DNA of 64,000 nt. It comes from Acinetobacter seifertii. Lineage in GTDB: Bacteria; Pseudomonadota; Gammaproteobacteria; Pseudomonadales; Moraxellaceae. The position numbers and the translations under genes are program-made. The notes under the pieces were generated by a model, which was not told the origin of the DNA, ran no database searches, and was given only the letters and a program-made list of their open reading frames with translations. How positions within the stretch are numbered: the stretch's first letter is position 1; each line of letters opens with the position of its first letter. This document shows, piece after piece, positions 1 through 9,312 of this stretch. Location of the stretch: positions 1-64,000 of the forward strand of contig NZ_KB851200.1 of the NCBI RefSeq assembly GCF_000368065.1, in the 5' to 3' direction.

Positions 1-3000
1 CAAGCGGTGGATGCGCAAGGTAACATCAGCAGCCCGACCGATGTGACGGTGACTGTGGATAATACACTACCGACACTTGCGATTAGCGCAAGTGACCTGA
101 ACTTAGCGGCAGGTGAAAGCACCACAGTGACCTTCACGTTCAGTGAAGCAGTAACTGGCTTTGATGCAACTGATGTAACCTTAGCGGGTGGTACTTTGGC
201 TGGTTTAGCAAGTACCGATGGTGGTAAGACCTGGACAGCGACCTTTACTCAAGACGGTAGTGCAACTGCACCAAGCTTGAGTGTAGCAAACGGTACTTAT
301 ACCGACCTTGCAGGTAACCCGGGTTCAGGTGCAAGTCTTGCAGGCTTAACAGCTGACATTACTCCACCGACCCTTGCGATCAGTGCGACTGACTTGAACC
401 TTGCAGCGGGCGAAAGCACCACAGTGACCTTTACCTTCAGTGAAGCGGTGACTGGCTTTGATGCAACTGATGTGGCAGTGGCGGGCGGTACACTGACTGG
501 CTTGACGACCACTGATGGTGTGACTTGGACAGCGACCTTTACTCAAGACGGTACAGCAACACCACCGAGCTTGAGTGTAGCAAACGGTACTTATACTGAC
601 CTTGCAGGTAATCCGGGTTCAGGTGCGAGTCTTGCAGGCTTAACAGCCGACATTACGCCACCGACGCTTGCGATTAGTGCAAGTGACCTGAACCTTGCAG
701 CGGGCGAAAGCACCACAGTGACCTTCACCTTCAGTGAAGCGGTGACTGGCTTTGATGCAACTGATGTGGCAGTGGCAGGAGGTACACTGATTGGCTTGGC
801 GACCACTGATGGTGTGACTTGGACAGCGACCTTTACTCAAGACGGTACAGCAACACCACCGAGCTTGAGTGTAGCAAACGGTACTTATACCGACCTCGCA
901 GGTAACCCTGGTTCAGGTGCGAGTCTTGCTGGCTTAACAGCTGATATTACGCCACCGACGCTTGCGATTAGTGCAAGTGACCTGAACCTTGCAGCGGGCG
1001 AAAGCACCACAGTGACCTTCACTTTCAGTGAACCGGTGACTGGCTTTGATGCAACTGATGTAACCTTGGCGGGTGGTACTTTGGCTGGTTTAGCAAGTAC
1101 CGATGGTGGTAAGACCTGGACAGCGACCTTTACCCAAGACGGCACAGCAACACCACCGAGCTTGAGTGTAGCGAACGGTACTTATACCGACCTTGCAGGT
1201 AACCCGGGTTCAGGTGCTAATCTTGCTGGCCTTGTTCTGGTACCAACAATTACTGCACATGACAATGTGGATAGTGTAGCTATAGACATTGTTCCATTAA
1301 CGACAACGGGTATTAATGCTGGTTCTGCAACTTATCTAGCATTGATCGGTCTAACTGAGAATCTCAACGTATCGCTTTTAGGTACTCCGAGCGTGAGCTT
1401 CAATATTGCCGCTGGACATACTTCAGATGCAACGATTAGTTATGGAGCTTTACTCAGTTTATCTTTGCTTAACGACTATAAAATAGTCTTGCAAAAACAA
1501 GCACCGGATGGTTCATGGCAGAATGTTGCAGGTGACGCGAGTACTGGATTAATTAACGTCGGAATACTCGGCGGTAATGGATACGGTGCGACTATCACAG
1601 ACTTAGCAAGTGGTTCTTATAGAGCATTTATGGTCTATACCGGTGTAGGTGTAGGATTGTTAGGTACAATGAGTGTGGTTCGCGATGATTATAACCACAC
1701 AGTAGTACCTACATATACTGCAGCAACAGTAAGCGGTAATGTGCTTACAGATGATGATTCTGCTATATATGGTCCTTCGTATACTCCAGATACAATCACT
1801 GGAACGACTGTAGTATCTACAGTAGTTGGTGAACAAGTAGGTGCGGTAACCACAACTATTGGTTCTTCAACACCAGTAACTGGCGCTTACGGAACACTTA
1901 CGATTTCTGCGAATGGTTCGTATAGCTACACACCGACTGCTAACCCTGCCAACATTGGTAAAGTAGATAGCTTTACTTACACAATTAAAGACCCAGCAAC
2001 GGGTGCTACAAGTACAGCTGTATTACACATACAGATTGGATCACCTGATGTAAGTATTACTTGGAATACTGCGAGTCCTGGAACAGATGGCATAACGCAA
2101 GTTATTGCAAATGCAGATCAGGCTATTGCAACGGTTGACTTTAGTAACTCAACAGATACACCAGTAGATGTTCCAAGTCCGAATATATCAATCAGCTTAC
2201 TTGGTTCGACTTCTGTTGTGTCTAATAGCTTCACTGTTGCGGCGGGAGACTTAGTCGATGTGCAGGTTGCTGCGACTTATGCTAACCAACCATTGCTAAG
2301 TGCATTACCAACGGTAAGTTATGTTGTTCAGCAGTTGGTTGGAGCAACATGGGTTAACACAACCTATACTGGTTCGGCGACAGCACTTGCGAGTGTAGGT
2401 GGTATTAGCCTCGGAACGGTGGCATTCCAAGATGCTGTTGAGCATTTAAGTGCTGGTACATACCGTGTTCAATATACGTTGACGGCAATATCACTTGGTA
2501 CAACCACTTTGGATACTCAAGTAACGACCACAACAACGCATTTGAACAGTTACTCATCTGACTGGGTTCACGGTAACATTCTTACCGGAGACACAATTGG
2601 TGGGGTTGCGGACAGTGGTACCTTTACTGCTGATGGTGTCAAACTTTATGTTCAAAATAGTGTTGGCACTTATGTTGAAGCTACTGGGCAAACGGTTACC
2701 ACGACAAATGGCACACTTGTGATCAATTCGAATGGTGATTATGAATACCGTGCTAATACCTCATCATTAACATTGGCTAATCCAACCGATACGATTAACT
2801 ATAAGTTAGTAGCAGCAAATGGTGCTGAGTCTTTCTCAACATTGACGGTTAATCTGACTACTTCTGATTACAATACCCATGTACTCAGTACATCAGCGAA
2901 TGATACGTTTAATACTGATAATGGCACCATTGGCTTTGGTTCAGATACATTGATTTATCATGTATTAGATGGAAGTACTGCTACTGCTAACAATGGTGCA

Positions 3001-3297
3001 AGCACGGGTGGTAATGGTGTAGATACTTGGACTAATTTCCATGTGGGTAATGTTGCTACAGATTCTCAGGCTGATTTGATTGATATCAGAGGCTTATTAG
3101 ATGGAGCACAAACGTCTGCTAATATTGGTGAATATTTGAATGTTACTGTAAGTAATGGTAATACCACTATTCAAATTGACCGTGATGGGTTAACTGGATT
3201 GATTTTACCTACAAATAACTTTACTAATCTATTAGTTTTACAAGGTGTTACGACCAGTGAAACTGAGTTACTTAATAATGGTCAAATTATCTACTAA
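1..3297 (+). CDS. Bap-like giant surface adhesin, C-terminal part (5' truncated by window)
   Basis: The reading frame is open from base 1, so this is the C-terminal ~1,098 residues of a much larger protein. It begins with four ~98-residue bacterial Ig-like repeats (core ITPPTLAIS...VTFTFSE). A VCBS/cadherin-like section follows (GTLTISANGSYSYTPTA, FTYTIKD). The last ~130 residues (SANDTFNTDNGT, DTLIYHVLDG, ADLIDIRGLL) look like the VCA0849-type type I secretion target domain. No cysteine is obvious, as is usual for these adhesins. Family knowledge: Bap and Bap-like proteins of Acinetobacter are exported by a type I system, anchor at the surface and promote biofilm formation and adherence. Which Bap-like paralogue this is cannot be decided without the N-terminus. 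Confidence 0.9.
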   Translation, partial: QAVDAQGNISSPTDVTVTVDNTLPTLAISASDLNLAAGESTTVTFTFSEAVTGFDATDVTLAGGTLAGLASTDGGKTWTATFTQDGSATAPSLSVANGTYTDLAGNPGSGASLAGLTADITPPTLAISATDLNLAAGESTTVTFTFSEAVTGFDATDVAVAGGTLTGLTTTDGVTWTATFTQDGTATPPSLSVANGTYTDLAGNPGSGASLAGLTADITPPTLAISASDLNLAAGESTTVTFTFSEAVTGFDATDVAVAGGTLIGLATTDGVTWTATFTQDGTATPPSLSVANGTYTDLAGNPGSGASLAGLTADITPPTLAISASDLNLAAGESTTVTFTFSEPVTGFDATDVTLAGGTLAGLASTDGGKTWTATFTQDGTATPPSLSVANGTYTDLAGNPGSGANLAGLVLVPTITAHDNVDSVAIDIVPLTTTGINAGSATYLALIGLTENLNVSLLGTPSVSFNIAAGHTSDATISYGALLSLSLLNDYKIVLQKQAPDGSWQNVAGDASTGLINVGILGGNGYGATITDLASGSYRAFMVYTGVGVGLLGTMSVVRDDYNHTVVPTYTAATVSGNVLTDDDSAIYGPSYTPDTITGTTVVSTVVGEQVGAVTTTIGSSTPVTGAYGTLTISANGSYSYTPTANPANIGKVDSFTYTIKDPATGATSTAVLHIQIGSPDVSITWNTASPGTDGITQVIANADQAIATVDFSNSTDTPVDVPSPNISISLLGSTSVVSNSFTVAAGDLVDVQVAATYANQPLLSALPTVSYVVQQLVGATWVNTTYTGSATALASVGGISLGTVAFQDAVEHLSAGTYRVQYTLTAISLGTTTLDTQVTTTTTHLNSYSSDWVHGNILTGDTIGGVADSGTFTADGVKLYVQNSVGTYVEATGQTVTTTNGTLVINSNGDYEYRANTSSLTLANPTDTINYKLVAANGAESFSTLTVNLTTSDYNTHVLSTSANDTFNTDNGTIGFGSDTLIYHVLDGSTATANNGASTGGNGVDTWTNFHVGNVATDSQADLIDIRGLLDGAQTSANIGEYLNVTVSNGNTTIQIDRDGLTGLILPTNNFTNLLVLQGVTTSETELLNNGQIIY
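76..1236 (+). repeat. Four tandem ~294-297 bp Ig-domain repeats in the adhesin gene
   Basis: Units begin near 76, 373, 667 and 961 (spacing 297, 294 and 294 bp), each encoding one Ig-like domain of about 98-99 residues. The units are nearly identical at the DNA level over long runs. Unit 1 and unit 4 share the TLAGGTLAGLASTDGG version of the middle segment, while units 2 and 3 share a VAVAGGTL version. This mosaic pattern points to recombination between units. The array probably continues to the left of the window. Confidence 0.9.
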
Positions 3298-3314
3298 TAG
3301 ATAATTAACCAAGT

Positions 3315-3345
3315 AAAAAAGAGAACCTTAGGGTTCTCTTTTTTA
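3315..3345 (+). terminator. Rho-independent terminator of the adhesin gene
   Basis: A stem GAGAACC (3321-3327) / GGTTCTC (3332-3338) is flanked by an A-run and followed by a T-run, 18 bp after the adhesin stop codon. The A and T runs make it usable in both directions, but only the adhesin gene runs into it. Confidence 0.85.
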
Positions 3346-3443
3346 TGTTTAAACAATACGTTAACTTAGCTTTTACAGAGTTCATGCTATGATGTATTGA
3401 AAATTTTATAGAACAACAAATAACGAATAGGGACTTAATTCGA

Positions 3444-4052
3444 GTGTCGGTATTTTTAGACTTTAAAAGACAACTTAAGCTTTGGTTGGAACATATTGTT
3501 CAGCATGTTCCAGATCTTACAGAAGAAACAATTTTGTTTATATCATTTGGTCCTAAAGATCAAAGATGTAATGTCTGGCATACCGACAAAACAGCTTTTT
3601 CACAAGCTACTATACAATTACTCGATTTTATTGATAGACAGTTTTCTCCAAATCAACTTCCAGACTATATAAAAATTGATGTTGCGTACAACCTAGAAAA
3701 ACAAAGTTGGAGTCAAATAGAACAACTTGTTCATCATCAATTTCATAATAATCATTACCGCAGAGGAATCGCATTTGATGAAGCATGGTCAGTGGTTTTT
3801 CTGGAGCAAGAGATCTATGGAAAAGCAATTATTCGAGGTTTGAGTTATGACAAACCTAATTTTTTTGATGAAAACAATCTGAACTATGCAATTAAGCAAA
3901 AATATAACGCTACTAAACCACAAATTAGACTACAAGAGCTGCAAGATGTTTGGACTTTCGATACCTATGCAACTTTTTATGAAAATGGACAATTCATTAA
4001 TTTAGCAAGCCGTTATGATGCAAATGGTATTAGAGGTATTGTAAAGAACTAG
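3444..4052 (+). pseudogene. CapA-operon protein, upstream part of a gene split by in-frame TAG
   Basis: The 202-codon frame starts at GTG 3444, with an AGGGA Shine-Dalgarno-like stretch 10 bases upstream (3429-3433). It ends at TAG 4050-4052, yet the same frame continues without another stop to 5099. The residues on both sides of the TAG read as one continuous protein (IRGIVKN, then KQHFRELIEKN). I do not recognise the domain; it is rich in aromatic and charged residues and has no signal peptide. It stands first in an operon with a CapA-type protein. A role in making or modifying a surface polymer is an inference from position only. Either this is a nonsense-mutated gene of about 551 codons or the two halves are made separately. 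Confidence 0.6.
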
Positions 4053-5099
4053 AAGCAGCATTTTAGAGAGCTTATTGAGAAAAATGCAACTTTTTTGCAC
4101 AGTCAGATTCAAGAAAATGGCAAATTCATTTATGGCTATTTTCCTGCTTTTGATCGTGATATCCGCAGTTATAATACAGTACGTCATTGCACATCACTTT
4201 ATGCACTATTAGAAACTTTCGAAGTACAAGATAAACCTGAATATTTGCCTAAAATAATGAGTGCCATGCAATATGCACTCTCTAACTTTTATAAAGAAAA
4301 AGACCCTACAACTGCTTTTATGATTGATGGAAAAGAAGGGGAGTTTGAAATTAAACTAGGTGCAAACGCAGCAGCTATTTTAATGTTAACGAAATTTCAG
4401 GAAATTACCCAAAAGTCTGAATATTTAAAATATGCAGAAAAACTTGCAAATGGTATTTTAAAATTAGTTGATTCAGATGGATTAACTACCCATGTGTTAA
4501 ATTATCCAGACTATGATTTAAAAGAAAAGTTTAGAATTATTTATTACGATGGCGAAGCAGCATTAGCTTTATTAAGGTTATATCAAATAAATCAGGATAA
4601 AAGATTATTAGAAACAGTTAAATTAATGTTTGATAATTTTATTCATAAAAGATATGAAAAATATCATGATCATTGGTTAAGTTATTGTACCAATGAGCTT
4701 ACAAAAATATGTCCTGAAGAAAAATATTTTATTTTTGGTTTAAATAATTATTTAAAACATTTTATTTTTATAAGAAATAGAAAGACAACTTATGCCACTT
4801 TATTAGAAATGCTCATGGCTGCTTATAAAATGGTAAATCGATTAAAAGAGCAAGGCCATCAAGAGCTTCTTGAACAAGCTTATATGTCAGAGCTAAAAAA
4901 ACTCATTAAATTTCGGGCTGAATTCCAAACTACGGGTTTTTTCTATCCAGAAATGGCGATGTATATGGATCGTCCAGATAAAATATTACATGCTTTTTAT
5001 GTGCGACATGATCGCTTTAGAGTAAGAATAGATGACCAAGAACATAACTTATCAGGCTATATAGCCTACGTAAAAGATTTCGAAGGAGAGGAGATATGA
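4053..5099 (+). pseudogene. CapA-operon protein, downstream part after in-frame TAG
   Basis: This is the continuation of the frame of the preceding segment, about 348 codons to TGA 5097-5099. The only early candidate start is TTG 4095, which has no convincing ribosome-binding site, so independent translation looks poor. The sequence is mostly helical with recurring aromatic and basic motifs (GKFIYGYFPAFDR, YDGEAALALLRLY). It recalls the alpha/alpha barrels of C5-epimerases or six-hairpin glycosidases, but that is a resemblance only. The end overlaps the next gene by four bases (ATGA), indicating translational coupling to the CapA-like protein. If the TAG is not suppressed, this half is probably not made in normal amounts. 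Confidence 0.6.
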
Positions 5100-6820
5100 C
5101 TTACTCTCTTTTTGAAATTAAGTTATTGGCGCCTCTAGATCATACTAACTTCGATAATGCGATTTGGAAATTTGAAGTTGATGGAGATGTTTCAACTTTA
5201 TTGCTTATTGATTATGCATTGGAGCAATTTCAACAAAAAAACATCGAAGCAAATAAGACCTATGTTGTATCTGAGCAAAAGCCTAAGCAACTTGGTGAAC
5301 AAAATTTAGGTTTAGAAAAAAATGAATCTTATACATTTGTCGAGCTCTTACAATTCTTAATTTTTACTCATGCAAATGATGTTAAAGATGCCTTAAGCAA
5401 TATACTGTTTGATTCCGTTGAGCAAGCTCAATTGATCCTGTCTAAAAGGGCGGAAAACTACAAGTTAACTTTAAAATCACCTAATCAATTAAAAAATCTA
5501 TTTTTGTTGGCAAAAAATATTTATAGCTATCCAGCCGAGCTAAACAACCTTTTATTTCTCAAAACACTTTCTTTTAAAAATAAAGTATATCAACCGATTA
5601 CACCTTTAATTGCTCATCCAGTGCTAACCTCGGCTTTATATATCTCCCATCAATTTAGAAAAATTTATGTCACTTATCTTGAGGATAACCAGAGCATTGG
5701 CTTTTTCTCTTTTTTAGATGACATTCACCGTCTCGAGCATTTGGTTCCTTATTATCACTGTTTCCAAGAAGAGCGCGTAAAGGCGAAGAATTGTACTTCA
5801 CAGACTGGGATTATTAATATTCTTGGAGATACATATTTCGGTGAGACCTATACTGAAAAGCGTAAGTCGAGAAGGCAAATAGATGCTCTACAACAATATG
5901 GATATCACTTTTCATTTGAAAAAATACAGCCATTTTTAGGTAAAAATGACATAAACATAGCTAACTTTGAAGCAGTCTTTTCTCTAGAAAACCAATCACT
6001 ATTAAAAGATAAAAAGCCATTCATTCTAAAAGCCAATGCTAAAAAGACATTAGAAGAATTTAAAAGCATTCATCTAAATTATTTGGTGTTAGCAAATAAT
6101 CATCTTAAAGATTATGGTGATGAAGGGCTGGCCTATACATTACAACAATTGGACGAGGCTAATGTTTCCTATATTGGTGCTGGGCACAACCAAAAAGATG
6201 CTCACAATTACTTTGAAATAGTTTTTGAAAATAAGCACTATGCAATTTTTAATGGTTACTGGCATAGAGACACTGCTTATTTGGATTATGACTTTTATGC
6301 GCTAGGGTCAAGAAGTGGAGTCGCTTGTTTAAACGGTGTCTTACTTGAGCAAATAGTTTTTTATAAACAGGCTCATCCTAAACATAAAATTATTGTTATT
6401 TGTCATTGGGGAGTCGACTTTAAACCTCCTACAAAAGAGCAAATTAAACTTGCTGGTATTCTTACACAGGCTGGGGCTGACCTAATTATTGGTCATGGTG
6501 CTCATACTATTCAGCCAATTCAGCTTATCAACCAAAAGCCAGTGGTGTTGGGTATCGGCAATGCTGTATTTAATAGTGATGGAGAATATGAGCAGCATCA
6601 TTCTTTGCCATTTGGCTGTATTGCCAGAATAGATCTAGCAAAGGACTTGCTTCGACTTTATCCAATTTATACGGATAACTTAAAAACTTTTTGGCAGCCA
6701 TATCCAGTAGATATTAATGATTTCTCAAAGGCCAGTACTTATATGACATCTTTACTGCCCCATGAGGATTACACGAGTACCCATGATAACTTAGGACGGT
6801 ACGTTGAGATCAAATTTTAA
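5096..6820 (+). CDS. CapA-family (poly-gamma-glutamate biosynthesis-type) phosphoesterase-fold protein
   Basis: The protein has 574 residues. Residues ~238-560 carry the PGA_cap/CapA fold, a calcineurin-like metallophosphoesterase relative, with motifs in order: ILGDTYFGE (D245), NIANFEAVF, LANNHLKDYG, ICHWGVDF and IIGHGAHTIQ. The first ~235 residues are a separate domain; its pattern (LLLIDYALEQF, YTFVELLQFLIFTHANDVKDAL) recalls a degenerate serine-hydrolase/PBP-like fold without an evident SxxK serine, a weak inference. No signal peptide or membrane helix is visible. It overlaps the upstream gene by ATGA. CapA homologues take part in poly-gamma-glutamate or related polymer handling, but no CapB-type ligase is present here, so the substrate is unknown. 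Confidence 0.8.
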   Translation: MTYSLFEIKLLAPLDHTNFDNAIWKFEVDGDVSTLLLIDYALEQFQQKNIEANKTYVVSEQKPKQLGEQNLGLEKNESYTFVELLQFLIFTHANDVKDALSNILFDSVEQAQLILSKRAENYKLTLKSPNQLKNLFLLAKNIYSYPAELNNLLFLKTLSFKNKVYQPITPLIAHPVLTSALYISHQFRKIYVTYLEDNQSIGFFSFLDDIHRLEHLVPYYHCFQEERVKAKNCTSQTGIINILGDTYFGETYTEKRKSRRQIDALQQYGYHFSFEKIQPFLGKNDINIANFEAVFSLENQSLLKDKKPFILKANAKKTLEEFKSIHLNYLVLANNHLKDYGDEGLAYTLQQLDEANVSYIGAGHNQKDAHNYFEIVFENKHYAIFNGYWHRDTAYLDYDFYALGSRSGVACLNGVLLEQIVFYKQAHPKHKIIVICHWGVDFKPPTKEQIKLAGILTQAGADLIIGHGAHTIQPIQLINQKPVVLGIGNAVFNSDGEYEQHHSLPFGCIARIDLAKDLLRLYPIYTDNLKTFWQPYPVDINDFSKASTYMTSLLPHEDYTSTHDNLGRYVEIKF

Positions 6821-7542
6821 GGGTATTGCTGATAACTCGATAAAATCGTTTGTAGCTGTGATGGGGTGAAACCCAAATTTCTTAAGCCACCACTGCCTAA
6901 TTTACATTCAGCACTGGCCATAATATTGGTTGGTGTGGTTTTGGTAGCATTAGGGGCACAAACATGTTTCAAGCCGAAAGCGTGGCCCATTTCATGAATA
7001 CTACCTGCTTGTATATTATAATTTAATCTATTCCAGTCTAATAAAATGAAAGGCTTTCCATTATTACGGAATGTTCGGCTCGTAATATCATTAAACTCTA
7101 ACTTTTTTGAATAAGCATCGTATATAAAAACAATGACTTCTTTACTTGTCGTACGTTTAGGAAAGCATGCATTGACGCTTGCAGGCATAGATCCTATAGA
7201 AATAGGGCGAGGTTGATTTATTTCATTACTAAGTTGGCAGTGCAATTTTGAGAAATCTTGATAAGAGATATAACGATTTAACTTAAAATTAAATATTTTG
7301 TTTCCTTGGTCATCTAAATAATATTTATTCAAAATACCAACTTCTTTTCGCATTTGTGCAAGGTTGTCGAAACGTGCAGCAGACGGATTGTTGGTTGTAA
7401 AAACGAAAGTGACTGGAACTACAGGCCTATTATTAGCAGGTTCTTCTATCAATGGCTCTGGCTTTAGTTGAGGAGGAGTAGTTGTACAAGAGGCACAAAG
7501 AAGTGTTCCTGTAATCATCAATAAGGTTTTTTTCATATTCAT
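6817..7542 (-). CDS. Metzincin-type zinc metalloprotease-like lipoprotein
   Basis: A 241-residue exported protein. It has an N-terminal hydrophobic signal (KKTLLMITGTLLCASC) with a lipobox-like cysteine at 19, so it is probably a lipoprotein. HEMGHAFGLKH at residues 183-193 matches the metzincin zinc signature HExxHxxGxxH. The preceding SIH and upstream beta strands fit a small archaemetzin/matrixin-like catalytic domain, and several cysteines suggest disulphides. The gene converges on the CapA-like gene with a 4-bp overlap of the stop ends, so the two 3' ends interlock. The substrate is unknown. The zinc-binding motif is secure and the exact family is not. Confidence 0.75.
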   Translation of the reverse strand: MNMKKTLLMITGTLLCASCTTTPPQLKPEPLIEEPANNRPVVPVTFVFTTNNPSAARFDNLAQMRKEVGILNKYYLDDQGNKIFNFKLNRYISYQDFSKLHCQLSNEINQPRPISIGSMPASVNACFPKRTTSKEVIVFIYDAYSKKLEFNDITSRTFRNNGKPFILLDWNRLNYNIQAGSIHEMGHAFGLKHVCAPNATKTTPTNIMASAECKLGSGGLRNLGFTPSQLQTILSSYQQYP

Positions 7543-7600
7543 CGCATTATCTCTGCATATTATTCTAAAGTGATTTAAAGTAAATTTTTATATGATATGA

Positions 7601-7945
7601 ATGATGTCAATTTTTATGGATTCCATTTTGACAACTCAGTATGAACTACATCGACAAATTTTAGAAGTCATCGCTTTAATTCCATATGGAAAAGTAGCAA
7701 CTTACGGACAAATAGCACGTATGGCAGGTTTACCTAAACATGCCAGATTAGTGGGTTATGTTCTTAAACATCTTGAAGCAGACCATCAGGTGCCTTGGTA
7801 CCGCGTTATTAATTCACAAGGTAAAATTAGCCTAAGCAGATTTAATGAAAAAGGTGAGAATGTTCAGCAGTTAAAGCTTGAAGATGAAGGAGTCTATTTG
7901 TTGAATGGCAAAGTGAACTTAAAGCAGTTCGCATGGCAACCTTAA
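7601..7945 (+). CDS. Alkyltransferase-like (ATL/YbaZ-type) DNA-damage recognition protein
   Basis: A 114-residue protein matching the DNA-binding domain of O6-alkylguanine-DNA alkyltransferases: IPYGKVATYGQIARMAGLP, the arginine-finger region ARLVGYVL, and VPWYRVINSQGKIS. The active-site motif PCHRV reads PWYRV (Trp66 replaces the reactive Cys), which defines the ATL class. ATL proteins bind O6-alkylguanine and flip it out but cannot repair it themselves; they recruit nucleotide excision repair. The start may be ATG 7601, 7604 or 7616; the family normally starts shortly before the TQYELHRQIL helix, so 7616 is also reasonable. Confidence 0.88.
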   Translation: MMSIFMDSILTTQYELHRQILEVIALIPYGKVATYGQIARMAGLPKHARLVGYVLKHLEADHQVPWYRVINSQGKISLSRFNEKGENVQQLKLEDEGVYLLNGKVNLKQFAWQP

Positions 7946-7969
7946 AATTATTAAAGAGAACAAATACAA

Positions 7970-8350
7970 ATGCAGCATTATAAATGGCAGAGTCTAGCCA
8001 TATTACTATTAGGTTTAACAGTGCAATCGAGTTTTGCAGAGCAGGCTATTTCAGCCCAACCTTTTATAAATGTGAATGCTTCATCACAAGAAATACATTC
8101 GATTTGTCAGCAGTTGAGTCAGAAATGTAGCGATGAAGTTAAGCTGTGGAAACCCAAAAATACACAAGATCAGACTTATTATTTAATAGATGAGACTCCG
8201 CAAATTGCTCAAGTTAAAAAGCAGAATAACCAATACACAGTAATAAATGAGTGGAACTTTAAAAATTATGAGCATAGTAATAAAGAGCCACATTCTGATG
8301 ATTTAGGTCCTAATGGACTCAAAATCTTTCCAGCACTATACCCTCAATAA
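7970..8350 (+). pseudogene. Secreted protein of unknown function, N-terminal part (frameshifted)
   Basis: The frame encodes a cleavable signal peptide (MQHYKWQSLAILLLGLTVQSSFA, cleavage likely before EQA), then about 100 residues containing an HSICQQLSQKCSDEV cysteine pair. It ends LKIFPALYPQ and stops at 8348-8350. The frame beginning at 8313 carries on the expected protein (YTLNKNEYAIAVLNTWF). Reading the first frame to about 8338 and then skipping one base gives an uninterrupted protein of about 248 residues. This half is therefore probably the front of one broken periplasmic protein. I do not recognise the family. Confidence 0.6.
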
Positions 8351-8714
8351 AAATGAATATGCCATAGCAGTACTAAATACTTGGTTTACTGGTTACTCTG
8401 GAGGAGGGCGTTTTGAAGAAAATGCTGATTTTATTGAGCTTAAGTCTAAAGGGCGGTATCAAGTTGCATTAAAAGATATTAATTTTTCTTCAAGTGAAAT
8501 GATTCGTGCATGCTTTTCAGAACAAGATTATAAGAAATCTCCCCATTGTCATGACGAGGCATGGATGACTCTAAACATAAGGTTTAAAGATACTGGTCAA
8601 CCATACTATTTATGGCAATTAAATTATAAAAATTATTCTTGGGATGCTTTTAAAAGTAAAAAAACAATAACAGTTGAACAATCGAGTGAAGATGTTATTC
8701 CATTTAAAAAATAG
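8313..8714 (+). pseudogene. Secreted protein of unknown function, C-terminal part (frameshifted)
   Basis: This 133-codon frame overlaps the previous one by 38 bases in a different phase. It starts inside it at an ATG with no ribosome-binding site and lacks its own export signal, although it contains a cysteine pair (ACFSEQDYKKSPHCHDEAW) typical of a periplasmic protein. Its first nine residues are an out-of-frame artefact; real homology would begin around YTLNKNEYA. A +1 event (one inserted base, or two lost) near 8336-8345 explains the layout. A hairpin terminator follows directly. Confidence 0.6.
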
Positions 8715-8716
8715 AT

Positions 8717-8754
8717 ACCTACCTGACTAAATTGAGCCAGATAGGTGTTTTTTT
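8717..8754 (+). terminator. Terminator after the frameshifted secreted-protein gene
   Basis: ACCTACCTG (8717-8725) pairs with CAGATAGGT (8738-8746) with one internal mismatch, followed by GTTTTTTT. It lies between the end of the + strand gene and the convergent uspA-like gene, overlapping the last codon of the latter. Confidence 0.6.
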
Positions 8755-9190
8755 AGCGAACAATCAAAACAGGGATATGGCTTTCACCTAAAACTTTTTG
8801 TGCAACACTTCCTAATACAAGTTTTCGGACACCTGTACGGCCATGCGAACCCATAACGATGAGATCTGCATTGATGTCTTGTGCAGCTTGAATAATTTCT
8901 TCATGAACCACAAAGCCTTCAAGTAATTTGGTTTCTACGGTAAGCCCTTCTTGTACAAATTGTTGTTTGGCTTGTTCTAAAATATCGAGTAAATAAGTTC
9001 TAGTGCGTTCAATCAATTCATTTGTTTGACCAGTCTTTACATAAAGATCCGCAATAATTGGATCAAGTGCCATCACTTGTACGATAGTAATTTTACTATT
9101 TAATGCTTTTCCGAGCTTGATGGCTTCTTTCATAGCGACCGTAGAAGTTTCAGAACCATCAATTGGTACAAGAATATGCTGATATGACAT
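8753..9190 (-). CDS. UspA-family universal stress protein
   Basis: A single-domain cytoplasmic protein of 145 residues. It begins YQHILVPIDGSETS, the usual first strand and P-loop-like turn, and carries the ATP-binding signature GSHGRTGVRKLVLGSVAQKVL (G2xG9xGS) near the C-terminus, placing it in the ATP-binding UspFG/MJ0577-like group. Such proteins accumulate in starvation and oxidative stress. The gene stands alone and converges on the preceding one. Confidence 0.93.
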   Translation of the reverse strand: MSYQHILVPIDGSETSTVAMKEAIKLGKALNSKITIVQVMALDPIIADLYVKTGQTNELIERTRTYLLDILEQAKQQFVQEGLTVETKLLEGFVVHEEIIQAAQDINADLIVMGSHGRTGVRKLVLGSVAQKVLGESHIPVLIVR

Positions 9191-9312
9191 GAGATTGTTC
9201 CTTATTGTAATGATGCTTATTTATTCAATACTTTATACTTCTTTTCTTACGATTTAAATTCTAGCTCGTAATGATTTGTGTTATTGAAACAAGAAAATCT
9301 TGGCACTATTTT

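Noticed and set aside
297..1145. Several 66-86 aa minus-strand frames inside the adhesin repeats
   Set aside because: They recur in each repeat unit in the same position, so they are shadows of the repeated coding sequence.
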